From the NCBI GenBank assembly GCA_013397695.1, contig VYZI01000114.1, forward strand, positions 911,459 to 975,458: 64,000 bases of DNA, read 5' to 3'. Made by a program: the position numbers and the translations under genes. The stretch comes from Centropus unirufus (lineage: Eukaryota > Chordata > Aves > Cuculiformes > Centropidae). Position 1 is the stretch's first letter. Every line of letters starts with the position of its first letter. The notes under the pieces are model-generated. The model saw only the letters and a list, made by a program, of their open reading frames with translations, was not told the DNA's origin and made no database searches. This document shows, piece after piece, positions 50,101 through 64,000 of the stretch.

Positions 50101-53100
50101 TATCATTGAATAAAAGTCTAGATTGTGTATGAAGTACAATATTTAGGTTTATCATTGAAATAGAGGGAGCTCTGGGGATACCTAGAAAATCAAATTACAA
50201 TGAATGAATATTAGGTAGTTATGTTGAAGAAAGGGACGGGAAAAAACAGAAGTAAAATAACATTTTCAGAAGATCCTTGTGTGCATTATTCATACATAGT
50301 CCAAATGGATGATGAATATCCAGGAATCCTAGCATATGTTGTGTCATATTCTAGCCTAAAATTGAAGGATGATGAAAATACTGCACTCTGTCACAAGATA
50401 AAAATGTGTTCACAAAAAAGAAATATTAAACAGTCAATAGTAATAACTTAAAGGGACAAGAAAAGCACTGTCCCATCTATTGAATCAGAAAACAAGGTAT
50501 TATTTTGAAGTAAGGTTTTGCAAATATGTATTACCTTATACAGTAGATTACATCTCAGATGTGGCCCCACAAAAATACCAACACACTTGGTTTTCTGTGT
50601 TCCTGTAGTTGTTTGTTACATGATGGACACCTAATGTTTTGTTTCTTCTCACATATGGAAAGCTGAATTAAGACAAATTAAGATTTAATTTTTTTATTAA
50701 CATTAATAATATAAATTAGATATGAAGTTTTAGTGAGGAAAGCATAGTATCTTTACGAAAAGTGACATTGTGTATATATATGGACATAGTGAGCGTGGCT
50801 ACACATTCTATTACTACAATTATGTCAACTTGTAAAAATGTAGATCTTGGACTATTCTAATCCCAAACATTCCGTGCGGACTGGGTGATGAAGTACACAG
50901 ATTTGAAGGAGAAACAGAAGGAAAAAGTGGAGATTTGCCACAGCATTTCTTTACTTGCTTTACTTCTGCTTGAAGAGTCCATTTCAGCAGCTAATTGTGA
51001 TAAACCCTGGAGAGCATTTATTAAAGTTGGAACAGCTGTACTATTAGGAGATTACAATGGCTTACTATCAGAGAACTTGAATAATAAAAAAAAAGAAAAC
51101 CTTGTGGTGAAATTGCAGTTTATGTTTTAGCAATTTCATTTTTTCTAAACAAAGCTAACCTAAATACAGAAGCCACAGGCACTGAAACTTTCCTTTGGGA
51201 TCTCTCCATGGACCATGCAATGTCAGTCAGACTGTTCCTACTTTCCCTCTCCACTGCTTCTCAACCTGTCACAACCACCTGGCAGTGCAGGAGAAACATC
51301 TCTTGAGTGAGGCCCAGGCACGAAACAGTACAATCACACTGTTCTGAGTCACTACCTGGTGTCTAAATAAAGCAGTTAACTGTGCTTGACAGTTTTACTG
51401 AACAACGTTTATTTTTGTTGAAACAGTTAGAAACTATCATGATGAGTATATGCAGTTCGATATACAGAAAAAATGGATTAGCATCAATCTAAGTGAAAAG
51501 AGATATAAGCTCATGATATGCAATTTCTGTTCAAATTTTAACACAAATTTTCCTTAAGCTCCTTCTATATTTAGCATAATTTTAAAAGAAATTCTTGACA
51601 AGCAATTTCCTTAAAATAAAAATGACAAATATGAGATTATCTGAGATATCACTTAAAAGTCCAGTGCTCTCTTGGCATACTGTGAGGATACACTGACTGA
51701 GAATATAGCTGCCCAAAGAGAGAAACATGCACTTTCCAGTCCCTTGCTGTCACTTTGTTATCATATACAGAGAAGCTCTATAAAAAATATGGGTATAGAT
51801 CCAACTATTTAATGATTTCTTTCTTAATGAAATAGCTCTCAAGGTTTTTTTTAAGGAAAAACAGCAGCCTCTACATCTGGGCAATTCTCCTTCACCCTAG
51901 CCCCCATTAAACTAATTCAATGTTCTTTAGAATTTGAAATCACTGAGTATAACAAAGCTCCTGAGAATCATAAGTAAAGTCAGGAGGACATCTCAAACAC
52001 AGGAACCGTTAGTAGAGGACAGTCAAGGGAGTACATGATGCTTTCAGTATCATTTTGTACTGTACTACGGGGCTTTAATAAACCTTCCAGCAATGTTGCA
52101 TCAACTGCTAATCAATACCAATTATTTTTCTCACCATAGAAACAATGTTTAGTTAACCCCTTGAGTGCCTTATCCTGATATAGAGGATAGATTTTTCCAT
52201 GAAAAAAACAGTCCATCTATGCAAAATTATTCCTGCAATAAAAGTTCTTCTACATCCTTATATTGGATGAACATAGAATCATTAAAAAAATTACTCCAGC
52301 CCATCAGTTTAAGGCCATGTTTTAAAATTTTTCATTTAAAGAAACAAACCAGATATTGTGTGCAGCTATCAAACTAATCCTTACAAAGAGAGAAATGGGA
52401 CAGGCTCCTACCCCTGGTTGTCTTGCACTGTTTCAGTCACAAGGGTATTCCCACAGACATTTTGGTAGAATAAGCAAAAAGCTCTAATGAAACTAATTAA
52501 AAAAACCCCACACTGTTCTCTCTTACTAATTATTATTATTTTTATTACCTTCAGCTCAAACATGAGTTAAAACAGGTACAGGAACAGTTATTTTACTGCC
52601 AAGTTATGTCATTAAAAAAACATTTTCATCTTGCATGCAGGTCAGGAGAGAATTTACATAGAGAAAACTCCCAAGAACAGCTTTTTGTGAAACATTCCCT
52701 TATTTTTTTGATAGGAGACTAATTAATTGCCAGTTCTCTGCACAAGCCTGAAACACCATTTTCATCATTAATCTTTTCTGGCTTTCATAACAAATTGGTC
52801 CACATTATTACTATTGTTTGTCCTATCCCCTGACTCACTTGGGGCTAAAAGCAGTTGTAATGAAGTATGATTCAAAGCTACATGAATGTTGTTTCAGGCG
52901 TTCTAGAAAACTCTTCCTAAGGAGTATAAATTAAATTTTTAATGGTGGAAGGAATATGATCTATACCGATTTAGAAAAGTGCTTTGCTATAAAAGAAAAT
53001 CAGGGACTGATGACAAGAAAAAGTGAATCTTGCACTTAATTGTAAGAAAACTTCATAAGGGTCTTTTTTCTTAATGTTCTAATTTCTCCATTGCATTTCT

Positions 53101-54554
53101 AGGTAGTCCTAGAAGAAAGACAGAACAAAGGACCTGGAATCTTAATGGCTTTTTGAAACACAGAAATTAATAATGCTAGAAAACAGAGTGTGCAACCTCC
53201 TTTTATTACTTACTCAATCCAATGCAACCAGACACAATAAAGCATAGCTTCTTACAAAAGTAAAAAGGGCCCAATCAAACCATACAAGACTATTTGTTAT
53301 CTTTAAAGTTGTATGTATTTAAAATTACAATGTATTCCCGTACTTGAGAATACTGAAGTGCTTACAAATGGCAACAAATATGACCAGTTCATCTGTAAAT
53401 CCTTCTTTTTACTCTAATAGTGAGAGGCCACCACTGGAAGTTTTCTTTCCATACAGAAAGCATTTTTTCCTGGGTTCAGGTTGATGCAATGACTAACTAT
53501 TGTAACATCTTCCACCACAGCACGCTGTTCAGTTATTAGGTTTACACTGCTGTCGCCCAAGTAAAGGATCAGTGCTGCCCTTTCCAATCATCAATATCAA
53601 AATACTGATGGATAGATACAATAGGAATTTTGTGCCTACACATACAATTTATTTTATTTAAAAGAGTGCTTAGAAGTGCAAGGTATGGAGAAGAAAAAGA
53701 AACCAAGTTGTCTTTTTTTTGTTTTTTTTTTTCCAAAGAAAAGTTCTTAATCCTCAACTTGAGGCTGAGGGATAATTGGAAACAAATTACAGACAACTCA
53801 GTGAAAGACCTTACCAGATCGTATATCTAAATATTGTTACAATTCTGTCTGTACTCAAAACTAAGAGGTTGAGAAGGAGTAAAAGCCACACCAAAACATT
53901 TGGTAGGATTTTACAGTAGGAAAATTAGTATTTGAAATATGCAGATAACTCTAAAAATTGTTTTGCGTAGTATTTTAAAGCTCAACTTATTTTTTTTCTG
54001 AGCTCAAGACAAAACAAAATCTAAAATTCTGAAGGACCTTTTCCTTGTGATTAATTCGGGTCATTTTAGGTGGTCTAATGAATTAAGCTTGCCACATCAC
54101 TCTTGACATCTTCTGTAAATTTAATTTGCTAGAATGACTTGGTGGCAGAGGAGAGGGAATAGGAGAAAATCCCAATGAGACAAAAGTTTCTATCTGTATT
54201 TCCTTAAGAAGTACTTTTCTAATAATTTATTCTATTATTTTAAGTAAGAATGTCATTAGATGTGTCATTACATAAAAATAAATCTCAGAGATTATATTAA
54301 AAGTGTAGTTTTACTCAAGCATTTATTCTGTTGTTTCATAGGATAATTATCTGTACAACAACAAATAATTCACTAATGGTGTTCTACCTTGGATCTGCCA
54401 TAAATTTTACTCACTTTGAATCAATCCTTGATCTATAACCTAACAGTAGCTAACATAATTATGAGACCATAATTTTATATACTTTTCTATATACAAATAG
54501 AATGTCACCCACCAAAAACCCTGTGGTATGTATTCAAATAAAACTCTTTCCATT

Positions 54555-54575
54555 ATATAGTTTTGAAAACTATAT
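54555..54575. repeat. Perfect 21-base palindrome
   Basis: ATATAGTTTT, a single central G, then AAAACTATAT: ten-base arms that are exact reverse complements. It is AT-only apart from the flanking G/C pair and the centre. No flanking gene suggests a regulatory role. Confidence 0.8.
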
Positions 54576-57568
54576 TTTCAATTATAATAACAAATAACTT
54601 TTGAGAATATTTATAAGAACTTCAAAACTGCCGTTCCACTCTGATAAAAAAGGTAGTAGGCAGGAAGATTTTTTTAATTTATTTTAATTATGACTAAAAT
54701 AAAAATTAATTGCATCTTTACTTGAAGTGTTATCTTATTATATGAAATTTCTTAGAGACAGAAAGGGATTTCAAACAATCTGTAATTTTATGTTTTATCT
54801 TTATGGTTGATAAACATCTTCACACAGTAATCAATCTAGGACTGTATTGTCTAACCTTCAAATTCATGAAGTTTGGATGACACTAACTGTTGTATTCTCT
54901 TAAGAGACTATTTCTTTGCCAAACACAAATAACTGTCCCATTTTCATCTTTGTTAACCTTTCTGAAGCGTAGGTCTGTTTCCTCACTTTTCAGATGTTGC
55001 ACAGCAGTGTACAACATGGAATCATCTTTTTTATTTTGTTGGATATTTCTCTCATTCCTCCCTTTTTTTTCACATAGTACCAATGTAGATATACAGAGCT
55101 TAATCAGGGAGCACCGAGGGTATAGTTTTTAAACAAGGCCAGCGTAGGTATAAGCAGTGAATGAGCTACTGGAAAGTTGTAACTAGGTCAGAAATCCCTG
55201 CTTCCAAAACAGTGTTGAATAAAATGAAGAAAAAATGAAGGGTGTAGGAGTGGGGGTAGAAAAGCTGTAATGAAATGAAGCAACAGTTTAAAGCTGCTCT
55301 TAAAATTAAAGATTTAACATAGTGTAAGTTCTCTGTAAGGAGACTACATGACTTTGATCGTGGGCTACCGCATTCATGTGAGGAGATTAATAAGAGAATT
55401 CAGACTGCACTTAACAAAAGTTATGGACTGGCAATAGACATGATAATGTAGTAATTTATGAATTTTACACGTATATACTATGGAAGCAGAAGCCTATTTT
55501 AGCAGGTCTTTTTCTCTCTCTCCCACAGTTTTAAATACTAGGTTAGGGGTTACCTATGGAGACAACAATTTATAAGCTAACCATCTACAGTCTAACATTG
55601 AAGAATTTTATAATTTCACTGAAGCACTTAGGAGGGAAAATTTGTATTCTAATAAAACAAGGGGAGAAAAATGCTGTTAGTGAGGGGCGAATTGAGTGCT
55701 TAACACTTGTTTCTGTTTAGAGGTCGATTTTAATTTTGTGTTAGGGATTACAAAGAAATCTGTCAATAAGACAATAATACAGTAAACACCTGAAGGCAGT
55801 AGGAAAGCAACTCTTATTATCTAATTTAAAAGTTCCCATGTAAATTACAATAGTGAAAGCAAAGTAAACTTATATGTTGTTCAAATAGACTATCCAGATT
55901 TCTTTACTCTCGGCGACATCAAAGCCTTGGCTGGTTGAAACACTTAACTTCTACATGTCCTATAGAAAACAGAATAATATTAAACAAAATATCTAATTGC
56001 AAAAGTACAAGTCTTTCCTCAAAGATAATCCCCAAAACTAGTGCCAACAAAAGCACTTGGAATGAATATAACTTTACAATAGTTTGCATATTACCCCAAG
56101 TCTCCCTCACTGAGTCACCTCTCATAGGGCATTTCCAACACATACACAACGACAGAGCCAGGTACTTGGCAGTGTGCACACTTTGGGTTTCGAGGGTGAC
56201 CACTTTAGAGCACAGACTGCAAACCCTGACCACCATTAAACACTCAAACACTCACAGTCTTTGTGGACCTCCAGCAAGAGGACCATAGTGAGGTTCTCAT
56301 GTAAGTCACTGTTAATAATTGTTCCCAAATAGACTAACTGCAATCCACACTACTAGTTTTCTTAAACAAAGTGAGCATTTAAAAATTTTCATAGAAAATA
56401 AAAGATGGGATTAAATCAGAGTTTATTTGGGCTCTCATTTTTACCAATAACACATACTTTCCATTTTTTACCATGTTTTAAGAATGGAAAGAACTAAAAC
56501 TACTGTTTGAGTACACTGAGATATTAATTATAGAACGCTTAAAACTCATTGAATTTATAAAAATGCACTTGTGCTATAATTACATTACCAATTAGGTTAT
56601 TTTAGAGACAAGAAAGTAGGAAAAATTATCTGAAAAGTTAAAGTGTGATACAAACTTCAGAACGTGGTCATTTGGGAGGGATTCTGGAAGACACAATACT
56701 GGTGGAGATTTCTGGCAAGATAATGTAGAAAGAGGATACTCAGAGGATGATGGAAGTATAAGCAGTAAATAGTTTACAAAGTAATAATAATACAATAAAA
56801 GTGTGATAGCTTTCTGGTGAAAAAAAGAATACAATCCACTGATTGAAAAGATCAGCTTTCAAGACTATTTTCTGAAACATATTTAAACTCAGAACTCCAT
56901 TGAAATATTTATTTCTTTGGAGTTTATTTCTTAAGAAAAGGCTATAAAACTTTTAAAGTAAATATCCATATTGTGATCACATTCTTTTAATCGGCCTTAT
57001 TTGAAAAGACTGAGAATTGCAGATAAAACTGTAAAAAGTAACTTTTTCTTCCCAGAGTCTGAAAATTTCCCTTGTGCAATGTCCTGAAAATAATATGAAT
57101 TTTCATGAATTACACCTCTATTCATGAAATTTCATTTTTCAAAATTTATTATTAATATTGCCTGTGAGGTCATTTTTGAGATGCAATAATTTTGCTTACA
57201 GATTATAACGACAACCAAAAAATGGAGCGGCTTGAGAGCAGTGGAGGGAACAAACCTTAATTCCAATTGTGTACTTTTCTCCAAATACTCTTAATGCAGC
57301 TTTTCCTTTCTAATGCAAGAAAACAAATCTTAATGTATTAGAATATGTCATCTCTTTCAAAAAGCAAGGAAAGTGGAGATAGGGAACTTAAAGAGAATGT
57401 ATAAGGGATAAACATAAATGAAATATTTTTATAGACCTTGCAAAGTAGGTAGAGTACTTTTTATTAAAGTGAACTTACAATTTATATCTGAATTTTTACC
57501 GTGAAATGATTCCTTGCAAGTTCCATAGACAGCAAGTAGCTGCACTGCACATTTTCATGTGCTGCAAG

Positions 57569-57595
57569 AATAAAGCTCTTATTAAAAAAAAAAAA
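57569..57595 (+). other. AATAAA followed by A12, possible retroposed tail
   Basis: AATAAA at 57569-57574 is followed nine bases later by twelve A (57584-57595). That arrangement is what a reverse-transcribed, polyadenylated RNA leaves behind. I recognise no gene body upstream and found no target-site duplication by eye, so chance in AT-rich DNA is quite possible. Confidence 0.25.
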
Positions 57596-58787
57596 CAGAA
57601 AATTATATTTATTGTACTTTGTCTATTAAGCTGTCGCTTAGAAAAATTAACTTCAACACCTATTATGAGATCTGTATTTTTAAAAGGATATTTTCCTTCC
57701 TGTTTCCTTGTCTGTCCAAATCATTCTGGCTTCAGTGTGTACATATTTATGATTGTATAAATCGAAACTAGTGAGTTGTGTGCCCAGGGAAAAATGCAAC
57801 GACTTAAACACAATATGAGGCTTTAAAAAAGTACTTATGGAGTATCAGTAAATAGAAAGCATTTCCATTCAAGCACAGTGATATCCTGTTAAACTAGATT
57901 TCTTACATAGTTCTCTTAATTAGTAGAAAGCCAGTAGAAAAAGCTTTAGTCCTGGTTCTAATGTCCTTACTTATATATGAAACCAATCTAGTCCATAAAG
58001 AAAAGCAATTATTTCATAGACAGTATTCACCATATAATTCTCAGGGCTTCATAAAGATTTATCCACTAAAATGTAACACAGATGCTTTTAATCTTTGTTA
58101 TTTGATACATATTTTAGTTTATTTATATGTTATTAGTCTTTAATACCAGCAGTATAGGCCTGATATTGCCCTCTATTTGTTTGAGTACTACAGAAATTTT
58201 TCGGGGTAGTAAAACCTGCAAAAGTTGCAGGTAAAAAAAAAAAGTATGGAAATGAAAACCACAAACACGTGAGCTATTTATGTGAATTTATGGAGCTAGA
58301 AGATGGTTTGCTTGTTTTTAATGAAGGCTGGTTAGAATATAGTTGGATATGCCTGACACAATTCCAATTTTAGTATAAGCCTCTGACTGACTTTCCCGGA
58401 ATATGCCAATGTTGCTCATCAAACTTCCTGAAGACAACCACTCATAAATCAATCTCAGCAATGCCAATGACACAGATACAAACCAACTTCTTTGAAGGTA
58501 ATTTTAAAGACATATTCTTGATTTTTTTAAGTGGATGACTGATGCTTGTTATTGGTATTCAGATTAGGCAGTGGGTAATAGCAGGAATTTTCCTCCTATT
58601 GAAAGGTCTTGTATTCAGCATTAAAACCTGTGATTCAGTTGCAAGAGACCACAGGAGGGAACACAGTCTCACTGATGACCACACCTGAGCTACCAGGATC
58701 TCCAGCTGGATTAAAATGAACCTGAAGCAATTACATTGACAGATATTCCACAAGAAAAATAAATACAGTTGCTTTTCACAGCTGTGA

Positions 58788-58836
58788 TTATTGTTTGTTG
58801 GTTTTGGGGTTTTTTTTTGTGTTGTTTTTTTTTTTA
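58788..58836. repeat. G/T-rich low-complexity tract
   Basis: Almost only G and T, with runs of nine and twelve T and a GGGG, comparable to 8049-8089. It is simple sequence. Confidence 0.65.
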
Positions 58837-61800
58837 AATATACTGGTGTAATAGAACACCTACAGACTCCTGCAATCTATCATGTACCGTACACAGGAAT
58901 CCTTAACAACTTCACTAAGTACCAACATTTTAATAAGTAACTTATCTTTGCTGGGATTAAAAAGTTCCACAATTTCCAAATTGAAGAAGAGATTGAACAG
59001 TTCATAAAGTAATAAGAATTGAGGAAACGAAGAGAACGCTTTCTGTGTTTTTTTGCAATGCTGTTGAAAATATATTAATAGAAAAGGTGTTACCTTAACT
59101 GATCCCCTTTACAATTGAAGGGAAATTGCACTGATACTCATAATCCATACTAATGTTAAACTATTATAAAATTGTTAAAAGAAAAATGTGACAATCTGTA
59201 ATAGAAAATGCTTTGATGTGACAAAACTGTCATCTGCAGAGAGTTATTTGGCCAGTCTGTCTGTGAAGATATTTCCAGCAACTGCTGGAAAGAAAGGTAA
59301 ACAATAACTATAAAAAAATACGCCATTGATTTGTAAATTTATTGCTGGTAATCAAAATTAAATTTCCAGTTCTTTTAGCTTAATTATGAGATCTGAAAAA
59401 GTTTCTCGATTCACATTGTTGACCTGATATATACAAGTATTGTCCTAGTCTATATGGGTCATTGTATAAAAAACTACTAATTGGACAAGCACCTTTTACC
59501 AGCCTTGGGTGTTTCTATTCCATTCTGCATGGTTGAAACCACAGTAAAACTGAGAAGTAATCTGATTTGTTTTGGAATCATAATTACATATTGGCAGGTC
59601 ATACTGTGAGACCTAAATCAAGGGAATTGGGGCTATAATGTGAGCATTCTCAAGGGCTAAAGCTAAAGGGACATAAATGATTTTGCCATGACCTAACTCC
59701 TTTTCAATTTTCCTTTCTGAGTAGTATGAAATTTTTTGAGAAAGGGAGCTATAGGCATAAAAAAAATGCAAGACAAATGCAAGATGGTGGTCAGAAAGAA
59801 TTGCTACATATAATTAAAACAGAAATAGATAGGCTTTATAAAGAATTGTTCAATGAAAAAAAAACATTTTAGTGGTATGAAGTATCTCCTCTTTCTTTTT
59901 AATTATTTTTCTTTGTTTAGATTTTCCCATCTTAAATAGTTTTGATTATATATTTGAATCCTTACAAAAAACCTTAGGAAAAGATTTAATTTACTGAACA
60001 ATTGCTACTGCTAATTATTAGCCAGAGTGTTTTCAAATAATTTCCTAGTTGATAAAACAGTTGATGAATAACTCATTAAATATGCTTTTTTTTTTCTATG
60101 AGCTCGTATAAGATGACAAAACTTGAAATGGGATTTACATTTAGAAACATGTTGCATGTGTACAGGCTTAACTAGATGATTCCATCCTGACATACTGTAA
60201 AAGTAGTCCTTAGGAAGAAAATTTCAGATTTCACATCATGTGTATCCTCCCTACATTCATATTCTATTTAGTCTTTGTACTTATTTTTGTTTGATTCCAA
60301 GATCATGTCTATACAGAAGTAATAAATGTCAACTATGCTATATCTAGCATTTATGTGATTAAAAAAAAATCTTGCTACCAGTCTTTTGGGTTAAATTTCT
60401 AAGTGAAAGGAAAAGAAAAAATATCAAATACAACCAATTTAACAAAAAGAACGCAAATAGAAAAATATACACATACATAAGTACCCACAAAGCTCTATGA
60501 AAATCTTTAACTTTCCGAGAAAAAAAACCAAACAACTCACTCTTGCCTAAAGAACACAAGGAAGCAACGAACTAACATTGGAAATTTGTACCTAATCAGA
60601 TGAATAAAATAAAAGTGTACCATGTATGTTTGTATCATGTTCATCTGCAATACTTAATGTTCTGCAATGAGTCTCACTAAGAAACAAACACTGTCAGCAC
60701 TGTTGGAATCGTTCGTACCTAACTCATTACATTTACTTTACAAGCACAAAAACGTATTGCCCCTAGTATGAAAATTCAAGACAACTACTTTTTTAAGTTT
60801 AACTTTAATTCTTTGCTTGAAGGTTAAGGTTTGTCTATATGGGGATGTGATATCCTTGTATAGATGTTCTTCAGACTTAGGGTCACTAACCTATATCAAA
60901 AGAACACATAAGGTGTGGTGTGTCATAGCTTATGTCTGCATTTTGATTACTTGTAAAGCTCCATGGCAACCACAATAGAAGCAGCCTGTTCTAGCAACAG
61001 GATATTGCTTTCATATTTTACTAAGATTGGGTGTTCCACTTGAGTTTAACTAAAAGAAAAGAAAAATTTTCAGGGAGTAAAGTTTTGAGTCTTTATGAAC
61101 TTAGATATTTGACGTTCAGAAACCTTTGCTAAAGCCCAGTAAGGTATCAAAAGAAGATGATATGATTGCATATTAAATTAATAATCTTTAGGGATTCAAT
61201 TTAATTAAAAGAGGAAAAGTTAATGTGAATCTATACCAGGGAAAAGAAACATGAAAGGAAAACACAAATAAGAATAAAACAACAGGAAACAAAATAACAC
61301 AATTAAAAGATGGTGGCATAATAATTCTGACCTTTCCCAAGGGAAAAACATGCAAAATCAAGTGGATGAATGAAAATATTAAGTTTTCCCATGTGGAATT
61401 TTTATAAATTGTTCCTTATTGCGATAGTATTTTGATGTTTAAACCCTCCTCTCCGCTTGCTTTCTATAAATAGCAAACCCAGAGCATTGGATGGCTGAAT
61501 TCTATTTTTGACCTCCTTTGTAGGTTTCTATGCTTACTGTAAAGTTTTTTTTTATCCTACAAGATCCATTTGCAAATTTAAGAGTAGACATCTACAGTTT
61601 CTTTCATCCTATCTGTTCTTATTTATTCAATACAGTAAAGTGCACACAGAAGTTTGGTGTGGTTAAAACTGAAATAGGTAAAGCGGCCAAAAGAATGTTT
61701 AAAATTTGCTTAGCGAAACCATTTAACTTGTGATCACCTAATAAATCACTGCCTGCTTGCAGGCTGAAGGCTAGATGGGGCAGTCCTTCTCCAGGCAGAC

Positions 61801-64000
61801 AGTACCTGGATGCTGTATACATAGGACACAAGTTTTGGTTCACTCATGACTGCTCTGACTTATGAGTAGTTGGATGTCTTCAAGTGAGAGATATATGAGT
61901 ATACCTTGAAAGCTGTGGTCTGCCTTGAAATTTTCTGCCTATTGAATTCTGAACCCTGCCTCTTCAGTTTGCATCCTTGAATTGTGCTATTCTATCCTTA
62001 ATTCTCATCCCTTGCCAATTCACGTAGGTTCTGCCTGCTTGTTAGGCTAGTTCCTCCTTATTAATTGAGCTCTGACATTATCTGACATTGCACTGAGGCC
62101 TCACTGTGTCTCTTTGGATTGGTGTGTATGTATTTTTTTAAATACCTGTGGATCCTGTGGCCTCGCCTAATCATTAATTATGCTTTTGGTTAGTTCTTTC
62201 TACTGACTACTACCTATCATTTTTGCTTTATCACTCTCCCCTGAGCATCAAATCTGTCTACAGGCTGAATTCAGTCCAAGACTAATAATTAGGCTTTATC
62301 ATCCATATGTCGTAAAACCATGGAACTCCTGTCAGTGGATTGTCCAATCTATGTTCCAAGAAGCTACACTGTAAAAAACCCACTTTTTCTATAATTTCTG
62401 CATCTTCTCTGCACTCAGGGAAGATTACACTAGTTCTTCCACCTATTACTTGCCTGAAAGGGTTTGTTCTCTGCTATATACAGCCACTTTCTTCCATTAT
62501 TCTTCCTGTCTGTTTCCCAGATTTTGACATTTAGTGAAAAATGTAAACACAGGAAAATACTGCAGGAACAGGAAAAAGATTGGTACTGCTCTTAAAGCTT
62601 TTCTCTTGACATTATGTCTTTACCATTACAGTGTATCCAGTGGTCTCTGTAAGATCACAAAAAGAAGAGCCCACTTTCTGTAGGAGGACAAGACTACAGA
62701 ATCCCACTTTTTTCATGGGAATCTTTAAACATTCATCTCTCTGACCCAAATGAATTTTGCATTCCTGCTCCAAAAAAATCCTCTATAATGTCCCACTCTC
62801 TTGGGTGAGATTCTATTTAACAGGCTATTTTTTAAAAGCAAACATTCCTTATTTTCCTTATTAATGCTTCAGCTACTATAACAGCTGCACAGAAGCTATT
62901 TAACTTTGCTCTTAGAACTGGATTTTTAATTGTGAATCACATCCTCACTGTAGAAATTTTATCTGAATCATAAATGGACAATTAAGTCTAGTGACGTACA
63001 AAATCTTTGTTTTGACCATTTCTGTTTCCTGATCTTAGACTCTTTCCCTCTGCATACTGACTTCTTGAATACTGTTCTTTGGTAGCATGAGCTACATATA
63101 GATAATAAGAACCAATTTTTAGATTTTTCAGCTTCCTGGGATCAGGTAAATGCCTCAACTGCTTCATAACTCCTCAGCAGGCCATCAGCTATGCTATGTA
63201 ATGGTTAGCCACACAAAGGAAATTATGATATACAAGGTATAAGAGAGTGATAGCACTATGGAATGTTGTTGTTGGTGTCTATATCTAAACCTGGGAAAAC
63301 TGGACTTTAAATGGCATAGCCATGCACCCTCACATGAGAAATTGGTATCTAAAATCTCTTTATGTTTTTAATTTCTAAATCAAATACTTAAAAATTGATC
63401 TCAGCGTTCAAAAAGATATAGTGCATGATGTCTCTACACAATTTGTGCTTTAAACTCTATTCCCAAGAACAACATCTTTATCCAGAATTTGAATTGTGAA
63501 TCTTTTAAATTGAGAGTTTCATTTTGCCATTAATGATCATGTCCATCTCCAGAGAACTTCAGTACTGTAAAGGAGGACAGAATAGATCCCTTAAATAACT
63601 AATTGTAAGACACTTTCATAATAAACACTGTAATATAACATTTGCTCTACAGCTATTCATTATCAATCAATATCACACTTGTTCAGAAGAAATAGATATT
63701 ATGTTACTACTAATAAAGTCTTGATATTGCTATTCTTTACATTCACTAACCACAGTTTAACAAAACCCCATAAGCAGTAATGGCCTCAATTGGTTTGACT
63801 AGGCATTTTTATTCCAAGTCTGAAAACACAAAGCAAAAGTCTTTTGTGCATATATACAGAAGCTGTAAGCGGGACAATTTATTCTGAGTTTAATTTAAAC
63901 TTTTGACTGAAGCAAAAATCTTCCATAGGATTTCAGCATGCAAATCCATGGTTTTAAATTAGGCAGGAATGATTTTGAGTGATGGCTCCTCTTAACATCG

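Larger units (their letters stand above)
47143..64000. other. AT-rich non-coding sequence, no gene seen
   Basis: About 16.9 kb of ordinary AT-rich sequence. The longest frames (117 codons at 55935-56288 plus and 110 codons on the opposite strand) overlap each other and match no family I know. A stretch at 51190-51370 is richer in G and C and ends near AATAAA, but I see no exon or LTR boundary. Simple-sequence and palindromic items are listed separately. No RNA gene or recognised transposon was found. Confidence 0.45.

Noticed and set aside
55919..56288. Overlapping frames of 110 and 117 codons on opposite strands
   Set aside because: Each is the shadow of the other, neither resembles a known protein, and no splice or promoter context is visible.

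Overview
This window looks like a gene-poor, AT-rich stretch of an avian nuclear genome. The bird assignment rests on two minus-strand CR1 LINE remnants (about 1034-2466 and 6370-6775) that carry recognisable CR1 reverse-transcriptase and 3'-end sequence, and less securely on an LTR-like fragment at 34170-34332. I find no convincing host gene. No open reading frame over about 120 codons lies in ordinary sequence, none resembles a known family apart from CR1, and I recognise no tRNA, rRNA, CRISPR array or promoter.

Layout. 1-34332 is ordinary intergenic or intronic sequence with the CR1 remnants, short poly-A/T and purine tracts, small hairpins, and a short direct duplication. 34333-34634 is an assembly gap of 302 N. 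34635-47057 is a gap-bounded contig of 12,423 bases unlike anything else in the window. 47058-47142 is a second gap of 85 N. 47143-64000 returns to ordinary AT-rich sequence.

The outstanding feature is the contig between the gaps. From 34639 to 47031, seven A bases occur every 22 bases and are followed by 15 bases of non-repetitive, natural-looking sequence. The phase is locked: run starts fit 34639 + 22k at every position I checked, from k=0 to k=563 (47025), with no drift and no broken core run. The next predicted run (47047-47053) is absent. A 564-unit array with perfect homopolymer cores, no indels and unrelated spacers is not what slippage, unequal crossing-over or transposition produces. 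A poly-T tract is cut by exactly seven A, and a CR1-like 3' end keeps its normal spacing across an A block. Both suggest that the A runs overwrote ordinary sequence and were not inserted into it. My preferred reading is a non-biological periodic overwrite of one contig (record or processing artefact, or deliberate marking). It should be checked against raw reads before any biological interpretation.

No genes act together here. The only coding remnants are decayed CR1 ORF2 pieces. The many Lys- or Phe-rich reading frames inside 34635-47057 are consequences of the A7 pattern.
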